A stretch of DNA of 16,183 bases, from positions 1-16,183 of the forward strand of contig JAIRLW010000092.1 in NCBI GenBank assembly GCA_031259095.1. The letters are read 5' to 3'. The stretch is from Planctomycetaceae bacterium (GTDB lineage Bacteria; Planctomycetota; Planctomycetia; Pirellulales; Thermoguttaceae). A program made the translations under genes and the position numbers. Within the stretch, counting starts at the first letter, position 1. Each line of letters starts with the position of its first letter. Below, piece by piece: positions 1 through 6,125 of the stretch. The notes under the pieces are model-generated. The model did no database searches. It was not told the DNA's origin and worked only from the letters and a program-made list of their open reading frames with translations.

Positions 1-1192
1 AACAACTTCTCCATTGTTAATTGTCGATAATGCTTTCCACGAATTCAGGTCAATTGAATCGCTCACCTTATGAACACTTCCGTCAACCAGAAGAACATTG
101 ACTCCTCCCTGATGATAACTTCGTGCTGCCAAAAAACCACAGTTCATCGTGTACCATGCTGACGGTATTTTTGAATTGGGAGGCAAAAATGCACCATAAG
201 CGGTATATTGCAAACGTCCGATCATCCATGTTGAACATCGATCTGCAAACCAATTCGTTTTGGTTGATAATATTGTCTCTAATTCTTCCGGTGTAGTTGC
301 CGTAAACTGATCAATACCACCCGATATCATCAATGTACGATATTGTCCTGAGCTGATCGCGTCTGCGTATGACAAACCCGTAACATCTGCCAACAGTATA
401 CTCGTACTGCTGCCCGGACCGACAATACATTCAGACATCGCCATCGTGTTACTCGTTCCATCGGTAATTGAGTTAAAATTGTAAATATTCGATTGAGCAA
501 CGGTAGTTCCTCCCATTCCGGTCCCGCCCGCCGTCCAAAAATGAAAAAGCCCGCCTGTTACAAGCGTACTCATCACAACGCCCGCACCTGGATCGTTTAT
601 TTGAGCCCCCACAGTGTAAGTAGGTCCGGTACAAACTACATAACTATTAGGAGCCACTTGAGTCGCAGTTCCAAGAGCTTTGCAGTAAATCAATTTTGGT
701 GTTGAATCACTGGGGCAAAGAGAAAATGGGAGTTGTGTTTGAACCGCGGGTCGCTGAGCAGCATTGTTCGTTGGCAAACTATAGTCAATCAAATTATGTA
801 ACGCAGTTTGTTCAACGTAAGGAAGCAACAACGCCTGAATTGAAAAACTATTTGTTGCAGCAGAACCTAAATTGGGGAAACGTTCATGTGTGTCATGGTA
901 ATTATGCAGTGATAATCCCCATTGTTTGAGGTTGTTCGTGCAACTCATTCGCCTTGCGGCTTCACGCGCCGCTTGAACGGCTGGCAACAGAATAGCGATT
1001 AACATCCCGATAATCGCAATCACCACTAGAAGTTCTACACGAGTAAAACCTATTCGGTTTCTACCTAGCCCCCCCCCCCCTACCTATTTTAACATTCTTT
1101 TTTTCGGCAGTAAGCTCCATGACGGAAAAAAGTGTTCCAACGAAACGAGAGAGCAAAACATCCCAAATTCCAAACAAACTCTGAATAAACAT
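1..1192 (-). CDS. DUF1559 prepilin-like surface protein, partial, split by a G12 tract
   Basis: Planctomycete DUF1559 (SBP_bac_10) pseudopilin-type protein, presumably processed by prepilin peptidase and membrane-anchored or exported; its exact role is unknown. The main frame is open from 1083 to 1 and runs off the window. It encodes a class III signal ([19 protein letters not shown]...[14 protein letters not shown]; Gly before the cleavage site, Phe +1, Glu +5) and ends with the family's H-x9-DG motif (YHQGG...LLVDGSVH). Probably only a few C-terminal residues are missing. This frame has no start codon: an in-frame TAG lies at 1086-1084, just before the G run. The likely start is the ATG at 1192-1190, 8 nt after an AAAGGA. 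Its 43-codon frame reads through the G12 tract (1080-1069) and stops at 1063-1061. With G11 the two frames fuse into one uninterrupted protein. It may be phase-variable, a recent frameshift, or a sequencing error. Confidence 0.85.
1069..1080 (-). repeat. Homopolymer tract of 12 G (coding strand) that breaks the reading frame
   Basis: Twelve consecutive C on the + strand (G on the coding strand) lie between the leader and the prepilin signal of the DUF1559 gene, in a stretch coding for Gly. Lengths of 3n+2 (8, 11, 14) join the ATG at 1192 to the GFTRVELL frame; 12 does not. The tract is long enough for slipped-strand mispairing. Confidence 0.95.
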
Positions 1193-1200
1193 GTTTTTAT

Positions 1201-1206
1201 TCCTTT
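1201..1206 (-). promoter_or_regulatory. Shine-Dalgarno of the DUF1559 gene
   Basis: AAAGGA on the minus strand, 8 nt before the ATG at 1192-1190. It selects this ATG over the internal in-frame ATG of the leader, which lacks such a site, and supports translation starting upstream of the G tract. Confidence 0.6.
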
Positions 1207-1268
1207 CATGTTTTTTCCCATCTTAAAGGGAATTGTTAAAAACACCCAACTTTTGATGTGAATACATC

Positions 1269-1284
1269 GCGGGGCAAGCCCCGC
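1269..1284. repeat. GC-rich perfect hairpin
   Basis: GCGGGGC, AA, GCCCCGC: a perfect 7-bp inverted repeat in an otherwise AT-rich region, about 77 bp upstream of the DUF1559 start. No U tract follows, so it is more likely an interspersed palindrome than a terminator. Confidence 0.6.
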
Positions 1285-1512
1285 CGCTAACTTGGATATC
1301 GTGAATTAAAAATCCCGTTGCTCCATCGGGAACCAATTTTGCCAACGGACAAACCAACATACCATTTGGTTTTAGTTTCCAATGACAAACTTAAAGTTTA
1401 ACAATTTGAACACATCTCAGAATTTCGTCAAGCGGGGGGGCGATTTATCCCCTATCCCTTTTGAAAATCGTTTTGTTAGGAAAAAAATAAGATTGAAAAT
1501 AAGGTTTGCGAA

Positions 1513-1553
1513 AACTGTTAAAAGACGTTTGGGAAAATTCCAGATATATTACG
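1513..1553 (-). repeat. Copy of the GTAATATATC element end
   Basis: On the minus strand this begins CGTAATATATCTGGAATTTT and continues to a CGTCTTTTAACAG segment. It aligns with 16140-16183 (+) at about 39 of 44 columns, including a 2-nt AG indel. The first 10 bases equal the terminal inverted repeat of the 3992-4168 element. I found no partner end within several hundred bases. Confidence 0.7.
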
Positions 1554-1743
1554 CAATATCTATTTTTTAAAGTGGCTGCGGTATAGTGGAGAGTTGATAG
1601 CGGAAAGTGGAGAGTGTCGCAGACAGATTTTTAGCGGCGCGATGATTGTAATCCATTTACAACACTGTATTTATGCTAAAATAGAAATTTTCTGAGATTA
1701 TTTTCAGAATTTTTTTTTGGGAATCACTGGTAGGTCAACAAAA

Positions 1744-1775
1744 GTAGGCAACGTTGCGTCTGAAACATCGCCTAC
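1744..1775. repeat. GTAGGC/GCCTAC dyad, second partial copy at 7361
   Basis: GTAGGC (1744-1749) and GCCTAC (1770-1775) are perfect complements around a 20-nt loop that contains the self-complementary AACGTT. Read on the minus strand it begins GGTAGGCGA, as does 7361-7369 (+), and both go on to GTTGCC. It is probably a small interspersed palindromic repeat. Confidence 0.45.
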
Positions 1776-1825
1776 CTCTGGACATAAATCAATTATTCCC
1801 CCAAAAGGTGAAACAATCAGGAAAG

Positions 1826-1903
1826 AAAGATTATCTCTCTCATTTGTCCTTCAATTTTAGGAACATAATGGGACAATAGCGACTAATGGGACAGATAATC
1901 TTT
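1826..1903. repeat. GTCCC/GGGAC dyad, copy A
   Basis: A perfect 10-bp outer stem (AAAGATTATC 1826-1835, GATAATCTTT 1894-1903) encloses a segment with repeated TTGTCC / GGGACAAT / ATGGGACA words. It lies downstream of the DUF4340 stop, beyond the GGGAACCTCTAAAAA motif. Copies B (9901-9981), C (11850-11925) and D (16076-16140) share the word set. Confidence 0.65.
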
Positions 1904-1925
1904 AAGAGTTTTTAGGCAAAAGATA

Positions 1926-1940
1926 TTTTTAGAGGTTCCC
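1926..1940 (-). repeat. Gene-end motif GGGAACCTCTAAAAA after the DUF4340 gene
   Basis: Read in the direction of the DUF4340 gene, this 15-mer begins 15 nt after its stop codon and is followed 33 nt later by dyad A. The same arrangement recurs after the KAS III gene (10003-10017) and the two-TM gene (11800-11814). A variant follows scpB. Confidence 0.75.
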
Positions 1941-1955
1941 AAAATTAAAAATATT

Positions 1956-3812
1956 TCAATTTTGTTCCTCAATCGGTTTTGGTTCTTCTTTTTTCGGTTC
2001 CTCAACCGGTTTTGGTTCTTCCTTCTTTGGTTCTTCAACCGGTTTTGGTTCTTCCTTTTGCGGTTCTTCAACCGGTTTTGGTTCTTCCGACGTTTTTTCG
2101 TCCAAACCCGGAATCTTAATCAAACCATCCGTTCCCGGAAGATTCGGCAATTTTGTATCTGTTACGTCATGTTTATGTTCATGATTGCCATCATGTTCGT
2201 GATGTTCTTCATGTTCGTGATGTTCTTCGTGTTCGTCTTTTTTATTGTTGGCTTCTTCTTTTTTCTTTTCACGAAACACATTTGTTTGTGTTAAATGGAT
2301 TTTTTTGTACACATCTTCCGAAATAACATAATACCAATCGGCAAAACGATCGGTGAGTTTTTCGGCACGTTTTTTTCCGTCTTCAATCGCTTTATCATAC
2401 CGTTCTTGTTCACGTTGATTCGATTTTTCGATTTGTTCTTTTTCTTTGTTGGCGGTTTCGGCTTGATTCGCTTCCAACCCATCGGGAATTTCCGGTACAG
2501 GTTTAATATCCGGTTCAGGAATTATTGAATCGTCAAATTCTGCCGTCACAAAAAGATAACGATTCGCTCCCATTGTTGGAATTTTTCCCGAAGTTTCCGA
2601 TTGATTGCCGGTTTCGGTTGGTATTTCCGATTCGGTTCCTGTCAGATCGCCAAACCGAAGATTGTATCGAATACCATCCTTCATCCGAATCTGAATATCA
2701 CCTTCATTAGAAAGAAGTTGCGTTCGTTCACCGGTTCCGCGTCTAATATCCGGCAATTTAACAAGACAAAATCCAGACTTTTTAAGTGATGGATCGGGAG
2801 TTCCGGTTTGTTCGGAAAACGGTTTGCCTTCACGCAACGCCGCCGCCAATACAGACGGTTTTTTCGTAACTCCGACAATTTTCAGATCATTCAGCGCCGA
2901 AACCATTCCGTCCAATATTTCCGTGTTCAACTCCTCATTCGGATTCATTTTCCGTTCGTAATATTCATACTGTTGACCGCGAAATCCCATCCATTTCTTC
3001 AAATTCCATTTTTCAGGACCGGAAGCGGAACCATCGTAACCGAATGTTATATCGCCGATGAATGTCGGAATAATAACTTCGCGGGCTCCGAGTTGCGTCA
3101 TTTCCAGTTCGATTTTGTATGAATATTCATCAACAAAAATTTCTTTCACATCGAATGAACTGATGTCGAGCAGATTTTTTTCAATCCATTGATCGAAACT
3201 TGTTGCAAAGCGGCTTGGATCGATTTCAACAACATAGACCGGAACCTGACCGGCGACACGGACATAACGTAATTTCGCCGATTCGCCGGGATCATCGGGA
3301 TTTTTCTTTTCCTTTGTGTCGGCTTCTTTACCGACAATCAAATCGACAAATTTTTCGTCACCGGCACTGCCCAACGTAACCTTAATACCAATTCCTTCAC
3401 CAAGTGACGCATTTTCCGAAGTTGGGTCGATAACACCATACATAGTGTGTAGTGAGGTAACATCGTTTCCTTCGGCTTGCGAAGCGGCAACTTCCAGCAC
3501 TTTCAAATCAACGAGTGCTTCGGCAACTTTGCCCATTTGATCTTTAGCATCGGCGGGATAATTGTCGTGGGAAGGGATTGACCAGATGCCGTCGATCTCT
3601 GTAATACGAAAGTTATCCGGATCACCGTTGGCGTTTTGCCTGACGATTTCAAGTTTTTTAACAGCAAGCGGGTCGGTGAATTTTGGAAAGAGCGGTTTAC
3701 CGACCATCTCTTCCATTTTAATTTCACGCACTACCGGACGGGTTAACACCGCAATTCCCAAAAAAATTACGGCAAAAAACAAAAAGATTGAAGTTTTAGT
3801 TGTTTCAGTCAT
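1956..3812 (-). CDS. DUF4340 domain protein, membrane-anchored, with His-rich and EPKPVEE-repeat tail
   Basis: 618-residue protein. One N-terminal membrane segment (residues about 8-24, SIFLFFAVIFLGIAVL) is followed by a long periplasmic-type region resembling DUF4340. That family is often found beside ABC-2 / gliding-type transporters, where it is thought to be an auxiliary extracytoplasmic component; no transporter gene is nearby here. Residues 527-549 contain 10 His among acidic residues. Residues about 576-617 are near-perfect 11-residue repeats (EEPKPVEEPKK), matching 33-nt DNA repeats at 1971-2088. I chose the ATG at 3812-3810: it is the first ATG, directly precedes the membrane segment, and the longer frame opens with TTG in non-coding sequence. 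No Shine-Dalgarno is evident. DUF4340 is assigned from overall pattern, so the function stays unknown. The tail could bind metal (His part) or span the wall or periplasm (Pro/Glu/Lys part); both are inference. Confidence 0.8.
   Translation of the reverse strand: MTETTKTSIFLFFAVIFLGIAVLTRPVVREIKMEEMVGKPLFPKFTDPLAVKKLEIVRQNANGDPDNFRITEIDGIWSIPSHDNYPADAKDQMGKVAEALVDLKVLEVAASQAEGNDVTSLHTMYGVIDPTSENASLGEGIGIKVTLGSAGDEKFVDLIVGKEADTKEKKNPDDPGESAKLRYVRVAGQVPVYVVEIDPSRFATSFDQWIEKNLLDISSFDVKEIFVDEYSYKIELEMTQLGAREVIIPTFIGDITFGYDGSASGPEKWNLKKWMGFRGQQYEYYERKMNPNEELNTEILDGMVSALNDLKIVGVTKKPSVLAAALREGKPFSEQTGTPDPSLKKSGFCLVKLPDIRRGTGERTQLLSNEGDIQIRMKDGIRYNLRFGDLTGTESEIPTETGNQSETSGKIPTMGANRYLFVTAEFDDSIIPEPDIKPVPEIPDGLEANQAETANKEKEQIEKSNQREQERYDKAIEDGKKRAEKLTDRFADWYYVISEDVYKKIHLTQTNVFREKKKEEANNKKDEHEEHHEHEEHHEHDGNHEHKHDVTDTKLPNLPGTDGLIKIPGLDEKTSEEPKPVEEPQKEEPKPVEEPKKEEPKPVEEPKKEEPKPIEEQN
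1971..2088 (-). repeat. 33-nt in-frame tandem repeat, about 3.5 units
   Basis: Units start at 1971, 2004, 2037 and 2070 (last one partial), each beginning AAYCGGTTTTGGTTCTTC on the + strand. They encode the EEPKPVEEPKK repeats at the C-terminus of the DUF4340 protein. The length is a multiple of three, so copy-number changes would keep the frame. Confidence 0.9.
2192..2227 (-). repeat. 18-nt in-frame tandem repeat coding for His/Glu
   Basis: Two identical 18-nt units (2192-2209, 2210-2227; CATGTTCGTGATGTTCTT on the + strand) encode the EEHHEH core of the His-rich segment. Degenerate flanking copies extend it on both sides. Confidence 0.85.
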
Positions 3813-3983
3813 GGTTATGCAATGATGGTCATAACAGTTAAGGGTTACGGCAAGGCTTAAACTTTGAAACCGATTCAAAATTTTTCATAATTTACATCAA
3901 ATCCCTTTTTCTTTCAAGCCGGTAAACCACAAAATTTTTCTACCGTTTACAGACTGGTTGTTAACTTAGGCAACTTCTAAAAA

Positions 3984-4176
3984 CAAATTTTGTAATATAT
4001 CAGTGGAATCTTTGTAACTGCCTCAACTTTCCCCATTTTCTGCGTAATTTTGTATATTCTGTGTTAAATGTTAAATTTAAACGCAAAATACGCTGAATAT
4101 CGCAAAACACACAGAATATAGGAAAAATAACGGAATTGTTAAAAAATAAAATAGTCCAGATATATTACCAAATTTT
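3984..4176. mobile_element. MITE-like element (3992-4168) with TIRs and 8-bp target duplication
   Basis: The element has no coding capacity. Left end: GTAATATATCAGTGGAAT (3992-4009). The right end on the minus strand is GTAATATATCTGGA (4168-4155): 10 bp identical, then a 2-nt indel and TGGA. Both ends are flanked flush by CAAATTTT (3984-3991 and 4169-4176), as expected for a target-site duplication. Inside is a second inverted repeat, TATATTCTGTGT (4053-4064) with ACACAGAATATA (4109-4120). Removing the element and one CAAATTTT gives TCTAAAAA-CAAA-TTTTTAGA, a perfect 8-bp hairpin, so the insertion is into a hairpin loop. The mobilising transposase is not in the window and its family is unknown; an 8-bp duplication is compatible with several IS families. 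Confidence 0.75.
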
Positions 4177-4187
4177 TAGAGATTCTC
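4173..4187 (-). repeat. Gene-end motif variant after scpB
   Basis: Read with scpB it is GAGAATCTCTAAAAA, two changes from GGGAACCTCTAAAAA, starting 11 nt after the scpB stop. It overlaps the target duplication of the MITE-like element, which apparently replaced or separated whatever followed. Confidence 0.5.
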
Positions 4188-4198
4188 AAGGACAGTTT

Positions 4199-4957
4199 TT
4201 AATCGTGAAAAGTATAATCATCGTTTTCCCAATCGGTGTTTTCAATTTTTGTTTCTATGGGAAACAATTCTTTGTCCGGCAAATCGTTTAGACTGCCGAG
4301 TCCGAAAACTTGGAGAAAATTTTTGGTGGTGCCGTAAAAAAAAGGACGTCCAAGTTCTTCTGACCGACCAACAATTTTAACTAAATCCCGATCAAGTAAT
4401 TGACGAATCAGTTCACCACATTGAACGCCGCGTAATTTTTCGATTTCGGCACGATGAATCGGTTGACGATAAGCGATAATTGCCAGTGTTTCCATTACCG
4501 GATTGCTCAGCCTGACCGTCACCGGAACTTCTTGAATACGGACAAGCCATGACGCAAATTCCGGTCGCGTACGGAGTTGAAAACCGCCGGCAACTTCAAT
4601 GACACGAAACGCCGATTGACGTTGATCATACTGATCATTCAATTCACGAATGAGTGCCCGAACTCGCGTACCTTCGGGCAATTCCGCCAGTTGAACGAGT
4701 CGCCTACCAGAAAGCGGTTCACGGGACAAAAAAAGAACCGCTTCCATATTCGCCATCTCCTCATTCGGAAAACCGCCGGAAAATGGAATCGTTGCCAAGT
4801 CGGAATCGTTCGAACTTTTTTTTTCAAACGAAGTTCCCGACAAACCGTTCAATTTCAGATTTGCCCGCCAAACCCGTTTCACCACAAAAAAATCCGCCGG
4901 ATACTTTGTATTAAATGGATGTTTATTCATTGCGTTTGAATTTTGAATAATATACAT
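4199..4957 (-). CDS. scpB: Segregation and condensation protein B
   Basis: ScpB, the winged-helix subunit that dimerises and binds ScpA in the SMC-ScpAB condensin complex for chromosome organisation and segregation in the cytoplasm. The second winged helix is diagnostic: NPVMETLAIIAYRQPIHRAE, then IEKLRGV, GRSEELGRPFFYGTT and FLQVFGLGSLNDLP (about residues 152-228). The first winged helix spans about 68-145 (MEAVLFLSREPLSGRRL...GGFQLRTRPEF). The protein ends in a short acidic tail. At up to 252 residues it is longer than typical ScpB (about 190-200) because of a 65-residue N-terminal extension without recognisable domain. Starts at 4957, 4930 (Met10) or near Met68 are possible and none has a clear Shine-Dalgarno, so the extension may be shorter. 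scpA is not adjacent; the gene appears monocistronic. Confidence 0.93.
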   Translation of the reverse strand: MYIIQNSNAMNKHPFNTKYPADFFVVKRVWRANLKLNGLSGTSFEKKSSNDSDLATIPFSGGFPNEEMANMEAVLFLSREPLSGRRLVQLAELPEGTRVRALIRELNDQYDQRQSAFRVIEVAGGFQLRTRPEFASWLVRIQEVPVTVRLSNPVMETLAIIAYRQPIHRAEIEKLRGVQCGELIRQLLDRDLVKIVGRSEELGRPFFYGTTKNFLQVFGLGSLNDLPDKELFPIETKIENTDWENDDYTFHD

Positions 4958-5295
4958 GGAACCTAATTATCTGTCCAGAGCAATTGATCAAAACAAAAAA
5001 CGTAAAACGTAACAGTCTATTTTATTTTTTCGTTTTCACATCAAAGAATCGGCTAAGAGAACATCAAAGATACTTTACACGATAAAAAATTTCCTGATTA
5101 TTGCAGAACTTTGTGGGATAGTGGAATCATTGTTTATGCCAAACAATATGAAACAATCAGGAGAAATTGAACAATTCACCATTCAACGCCTTGACAGTTT
5201 TTCATAAATCAATAATAATTAACAGATAATGATTTATTGATATTCCGTTGAATTTTTATCGATTATTTCTGAAGCCTAAAATTTTGGAGTTTAAA
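4958..5295. other. 338-bp non-coding interval between divergent scpB and nuoE
   Basis: It holds the divergent promoters. A -35/-10 pair for nuoE is at 5191-5219. The middle contains nested inverted repeats: TCCTGATT (5092-5099) with AATCAGGA (5155-5162), enclosing ATTGTTT (5129-5135) with AAACAAT (5141-5147). The structure could be an operator or a small transcript, but nothing identifies it. The frame upstream of 5296 opens with TTG at 5248 and is not convincing. Confidence 0.6.
5191..5219 (+). promoter_or_regulatory. Sigma70-type promoter of nuoE
   Basis: TTGACA (5191-5196), a 17-nt spacer, then AATAAT (5214-5219). The -35 is perfect and the -10 has one mismatch to TATAAT. The predicted start is roughly 70 nt upstream of the nuoE ATG. 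Confidence 0.65.
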
Positions 5296-5802
5296 ATGAG
5301 TATTGTCGCCCCTAACCCTGCCGGCACGGTTCGGAAATTTGACCGTGTTGTTGAAATTCTGGATGAAAATCATCACGACCCAGCCCGTCTCATACCGGTT
5401 TTGCAACAAGTTCAGGAATTTTACCGTTATTTGCCGGAAGAAGTTTTAACGTTTATCGCTACCTCTTTGGCGTTACCGCCTTCGCATGTTTTCGGTGTTG
5501 CCACGTTTTATGCCCACTTCACGCTGGTGCCAAAAGGGAAACATTCCTGTCGGCTTTGCGACGGAACCGCGTGTCATGTTCGCGGCTCGGAACATATTCT
5601 CAGTGCGTTACGTAAAGAACTGAAACTTTCCGAAACAAAACAGACTACCGATGATATGTTGTTTACTGTTGAAACAGTTTCCTGTCTTGGAGCGTGCGGT
5701 CTTGCTCCGGTTCTCGTGGTGGACGAAAAAGTTCACAGTAGCGTAACGCCCGAACAAGCGGTCAATCTTATTCGGGAAATTCAAGCAAACGAAGGCAGTT
5801 AA
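5296..5802 (+). CDS. nuoE: NuoE/HndA-type [2Fe-2S] thioredoxin-like subunit
   Basis: 24-kDa-type subunit that carries a [2Fe-2S] cluster and passes electrons from NAD(P)H-oxidising NuoF-like partners, in complex I or in NADP-reducing / bifurcating [FeFe]-hydrogenases. The 168-residue product matches the family length. The N-terminal helical part (RVVEILDE...LIPVLQQVQEFYRYLPEEV) precedes the thioredoxin-like fold with the four ligands: C88-x4-C93 (CDGTACHVRG) and C130-x3-C134 (CLGACGLAP). An extra Cys at 85 lies close to the first pair. The ATG at 5296 is chosen because GGAG (5286-5289) lies 6 nt upstream and the alignment to the family starts here; the longer frame begins with a TTG. No nuoF, nuoG or hydrogenase gene follows within the window: the next gene has its own promoter. 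Complex I membership versus a hydrogenase or dehydrogenase cannot be decided. Confidence 0.88.
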   Translation: MSIVAPNPAGTVRKFDRVVEILDENHHDPARLIPVLQQVQEFYRYLPEEVLTFIATSLALPPSHVFGVATFYAHFTLVPKGKHSCRLCDGTACHVRGSEHILSALRKELKLSETKQTTDDMLFTVETVSCLGACGLAPVLVVDEKVHSSVTPEQAVNLIREIQANEGS

Positions 5803-6125
5803 TCGTTGAGAGGAATCCCATTCCGTGTCGGTGTGAGATTCTTCCCTTTGCCTGCGATGATTCCCTAAATGCCAAAACAATCCGTAAACCTCCGACACTT
5901 TGGTTGACAATTTTCAGGGAACATTTTATACTTTTTGAAATTCATCAATGGTTGAATGAATTTTTACGTTCCTTGCTGTATCGAAAATGGTTTCAGTTTC
6001 CAACGGACAATTACGTAAGAAGCGTGTATTGGTTGTTTTACTGAAACCAATGGTTATCCAATGAATGACGAACTTTCGCATCGGACGGTATCCCAATTCA
6101 ATAATTTTTTAATGGAGAATTCACT
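5803..6125. other. 323-bp interval between nuoE and the VCBS gene
   Basis: A strong promoter (5904-5932) begins a leader of almost 190 nt. Within the leader TGGTTTCAGT (5988-5997) and ACTGAAACCA (6040-6049) form a perfect 10-bp inverted repeat with a 42-nt loop. I do not recognise a riboswitch or a small gene, and I see no clear U-tract terminator after nuoE. Confidence 0.6.
5904..5932 (+). promoter_or_regulatory. Sigma70-type promoter of the VCBS gene
   Basis: TTGACA (5904-5909), a 17-nt spacer, TATACT (5927-5932): a perfect -35 and a -10 with one mismatch. It implies a long 5' leader before the ATG at 6126. Confidence 0.7.

Larger units (their letters stand above)
1193..1955. other. 763-bp non-coding interval rich in small repeats
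   Basis: I see no convincing gene here; the only ORF of note (1382-1570, 62 codons) has no recognisable features and overlaps a repeated sequence. The interval holds the upstream region of the DUF1559 gene, a GC-rich hairpin (1269-1284), an element end (1513-1553), two copies of AGTGGAGAGT 21 nt apart (1585-1594, 1606-1615), a GTAGGC/GCCTAC dyad (1744-1775), a GTCCC-type dyad (1826-1903) and a gene-end motif (1926-1940). It looks like a sink for decayed repeats. Confidence 0.7.
3813..4198. other. 386-bp non-coding interval between scpB and the DUF4340 gene
   Basis: No ORF or RNA gene is supported. Almost half is the 177-bp MITE-like element (3992-4168) with its 8-bp target duplication. The scpB gene-end motif variant follows at 4173-4187. 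The stretch 3813-3983 must carry the DUF4340 promoter, but I see no clear -35/-10 pair. Confidence 0.7.

Noticed and set aside
493..929. Plus-strand ORFs over the DUF1559 gene
   Set aside because: They are antisense shadows of a frame that clearly encodes DUF1559 features, including the H-x9-DG motif.
1382..1570. 62-codon + strand ORF in the long non-coding interval
   Set aside because: Basic, low-information product, no ribosome site, and its 3' third is a repeated element end also found at 16140-16183.
1687..1718. TTCTGA-loop-TCAGAA followed by nine T as a rho-independent terminator
   Set aside because: The stem is only 6 bp and AT-rich, and no plus-strand gene lies upstream for it to terminate.
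1962..2528. Plus-strand Phe-rich hydrophobic ORFs opposite the DUF4340 tail
   Set aside because: They arise from the complement of Lys/Glu/His-rich repeat codons; they are not membrane proteins in their own right.
4974..4985. TCCAGAGCAATT shared upstream of scpB and flhA (16030-16041) as a common operator
   Set aside because: A 12-mer shared between two places is expected by chance in a window of this size, and the spacing to the two starts differs.
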